DNA of 14,742 nucleotides, taken from contig JBFGUI010000083.1 in assembly GCA_041565695.1 (NCBI GenBank), positions 1 to 14,742 of the forward strand, read 5' to 3'. The translations under genes were made by a program, and so were the position numbers. The DNA is from Pelagibius sp041565695. Lineage in GTDB: Bacteria > Pseudomonadota > Alphaproteobacteria > Kiloniellales > Kiloniellaceae. Position 1 is the first letter of the stretch. Each line of letters begins with the position of its first letter. Below the pieces are notes generated by a model that saw only the letters and a program-made list of their open reading frames with translations, did not search any database and was not told the origin of the DNA. Shown in pieces: positions 13,364 to 14,742 of this stretch.

Positions 13364-13381
13364 TCGAGTTACACGGCTTCC

Positions 13382-14742
13382 ATGACTGAGACCAAGCCCC
13401 ACCCCGATACCCCGCGCCCCGTCGTGCTCTGCATCCTCGATGGCTGGGGCCACCGCGAGTCCTGCGAGAACAACGCGGTCTGCGAGGCCAACACGCCGAA
13501 CCTCGACCGGCTGTTCAGGGCAGAGCCGCATGCCCTGGTCGACGCCTCGGAGGGCGAGGTCGGCCTGCCCGCGGGGCAAATGGGCAATTCCGAGGTCGGG
13601 CACATGAACCTCGGCGCCGGGCGGGTGGTGATGCAGGATCTGCCGCGCATCGATGCGGCCATCGCCGACGGCAGCTTCGCCGCCAATCCCGTGCTGCAGG
13701 AGGCCATCGCCAGGCTGAAGGCGAGCGGCGGCACCGCCCATGTCATGGGCCTCTTGTCGCCCGGCGGCGTGCATTCCCACCAGGACCAGATGGCGGTGCT
13801 GGCCGAGATCCTGGCCGAGGCCGGCATTCCCGTCTGCGTGCACGCCTTCCTCGACGGTCGCGACACCCCGCCGCGCAGCGCCCTCGACTTCCTCAAAGCG
13901 TTCCAGGCCAGGGCGCCGCGTGCCGCCATCGCAACGGTGACCGGGCGCTACTACGCCATGGACCGCGACAAGCGCTGGCCGCGGGTCGAAAAGGCCTTCC
14001 GGGCCCTGGTGCGGGCCGAGGGCGAAGGCGCCGGCGATGCGCTGCAGGCGGTCGAGCAGGGCTACGCGGCGGGCACCAGCGACGAGTTCGTGCTGCCCAC
14101 CGTGGTCGGCAACTACAGCGGCATGAAGGACGGCGACGGCCTCTTCATGGCCAACTTCCGGGCCGACCGGGCGCGCGAGATCCTGACGGCGCTGTTCGAT
14201 CCGGCCTTCGACGCCTTCGAGCCGGCCGGCCGGCCGCGTTTCGCCTGCGCCGTCGGCATGGTGGAGTACTCCAAGCAGCTGAATGCCTTTCTCACCACGC
14301 TGTTCCCGCCGGAGGATCTGAGCGAGACCCTGGGCGAGATAGTTGCCGCCGCCGGCCGGCGCCAGCTGCGCATCGCCGAGACCGAGAAGTACGCCCACGT
14401 GACCTTCTTCTTCAACGGCGGCCGCGAGGAGGTCTTCGCGGGCGAGGAGCGGATCCTGGTGCCCTCGCCCGACGTCGCCACCTACGACCTGAAGCCGGAG
14501 ATGTCGGCGCCCGAGGTCACCGACAAGCTGGTCGAGGCGATTCGCTCCGAGCGCTTCGACCTCATCGTCTGCAACTACGCCAACGGCGACATGGTCGGCC
14601 ACACCGGCGACCTGGTGGCGGCGATCAAGGCGGTGGAGACCGTCGACAGCTGCATCGGCCGCCTCGCCGAGGCGGTTAAGGAGGCCGGCGGCTGCATTCT
14701 GCTGACCGCCGACCACGGCAACGCCGAGCAGATGACCGACAC
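13382..14742 (+). CDS. gpmI: 2,3-bisphosphoglycerate-independent phosphoglycerate mutase, 3' truncated by window
   Basis: GpmI interconverts 3- and 2-phosphoglycerate in glycolysis and gluconeogenesis using a phosphoserine intermediate and two Mn ions. The frame is open for 453 codons to the window end, so about 55-60 residues of a roughly 510-residue protein are missing. Visible motifs are VVLCILDGWG (first metal-binding Asp), GNSEVGHMNLGAGR with the catalytic Ser, LLSPGGVHSHQDQ, LDGRDTPPRSA, GRYYAMDRDKRW and NFRADRAREI. NYANGDMVGHTG and TADHGNAEQM carry the remaining metal ligands. The ATG, 18 bases after the rlmH stop, begins a short leader before the conserved VVLCILDGWG. No good Shine-Dalgarno sequence is seen. 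It is in the same orientation as rlmH and probably co-transcribed. Confidence 0.97.
   Translation, partial: MTETKPHPDTPRPVVLCILDGWGHRESCENNAVCEANTPNLDRLFRAEPHALVDASEGEVGLPAGQMGNSEVGHMNLGAGRVVMQDLPRIDAAIADGSFAANPVLQEAIARLKASGGTAHVMGLLSPGGVHSHQDQMAVLAEILAEAGIPVCVHAFLDGRDTPPRSALDFLKAFQARAPRAAIATVTGRYYAMDRDKRWPRVEKAFRALVRAEGEGAGDALQAVEQGYAAGTSDEFVLPTVVGNYSGMKDGDGLFMANFRADRAREILTALFDPAFDAFEPAGRPRFACAVGMVEYSKQLNAFLTTLFPPEDLSETLGEIVAAAGRRQLRIAETEKYAHVTFFFNGGREEVFAGEERILVPSPDVATYDLKPEMSAPEVTDKLVEAIRSERFDLIVCNYANGDMVGHTGDLVAAIKAVETVDSCIGRLAEAVKEAGGCILLTADHGNAEQMTD

Noticed and set aside
12740..14716. 658-codon open frame on the - strand
   Set aside because: It is the shadow of rsfS, rlmH and gpmI, all of which have clear motifs on the + strand.

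Overview
This window looks like a chromosomal segment of a GC-rich alphaproteobacterium, probably Rhodospirillales-like. That placement is inferred from gene order, roughly 70% GC in the housekeeping genes, and an L21 protein with a long Lys/Ala tail; no database search was possible. All convincing genes lie on the + strand.

Layout. (1) 1-600: the 3' end of an alpha/beta hydrolase gene with a TAP-like C-terminal domain. (2) 597-1682: a near-consensus sigma-70 promoter whose -35 box overlaps the hydrolase stop codon, a leader hairpin, rplU (L21) and rpmA (L27), then a perfect palindrome and a classic intrinsic terminator. (3) 1731-5765: a GNAT acetyltransferase, obgE, proB and proA. The first three are chained by 4-base start/stop overlaps. 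obgE serves ribosome assembly; proB and proA are the first two steps of proline synthesis. (4) 5766-6219: an AT-richer spacer with no recognisable gene and two adjacent inverted repeats. (5) 6220-11734: a complete dipeptide/oligopeptide (Dpp/Opp-type) ABC importer: periplasmic binding protein, two permeases and two ATPases. It has lower GC than its neighbours and carries two hairpins after the binding-protein gene. (6) 11731-13363: nadD (NAD synthesis), rsfS (ribosome silencing factor) and rlmH (23S rRNA pseudouridine methyltransferase). (7) 13382 to the window end: gpmI, the cofactor-independent phosphoglycerate mutase, cut by the window edge.

How the parts fit. rplU-rpmA-(GNAT)-obgE-proB-proA-nadD-rsfS-rlmH is a familiar alphaproteobacterial growth and ribosome-assembly neighbourhood. 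What departs from it is the peptide importer placed between proA and nadD. Its last gene overlaps the nadD start by four bases, so nadD translation may now be coupled to the importer. Other points for a second look are a sharp GC trough inside nadD, an rsfS gene whose conserved N-terminus runs upstream of any canonical start codon, a dnaX-phase slippery heptamer in the second permease gene, and tandem hairpins between the binding protein and the permeases. I found no CRISPR array, transposase, tRNA, rRNA or phage gene, and nothing I would call a new multi-gene system.
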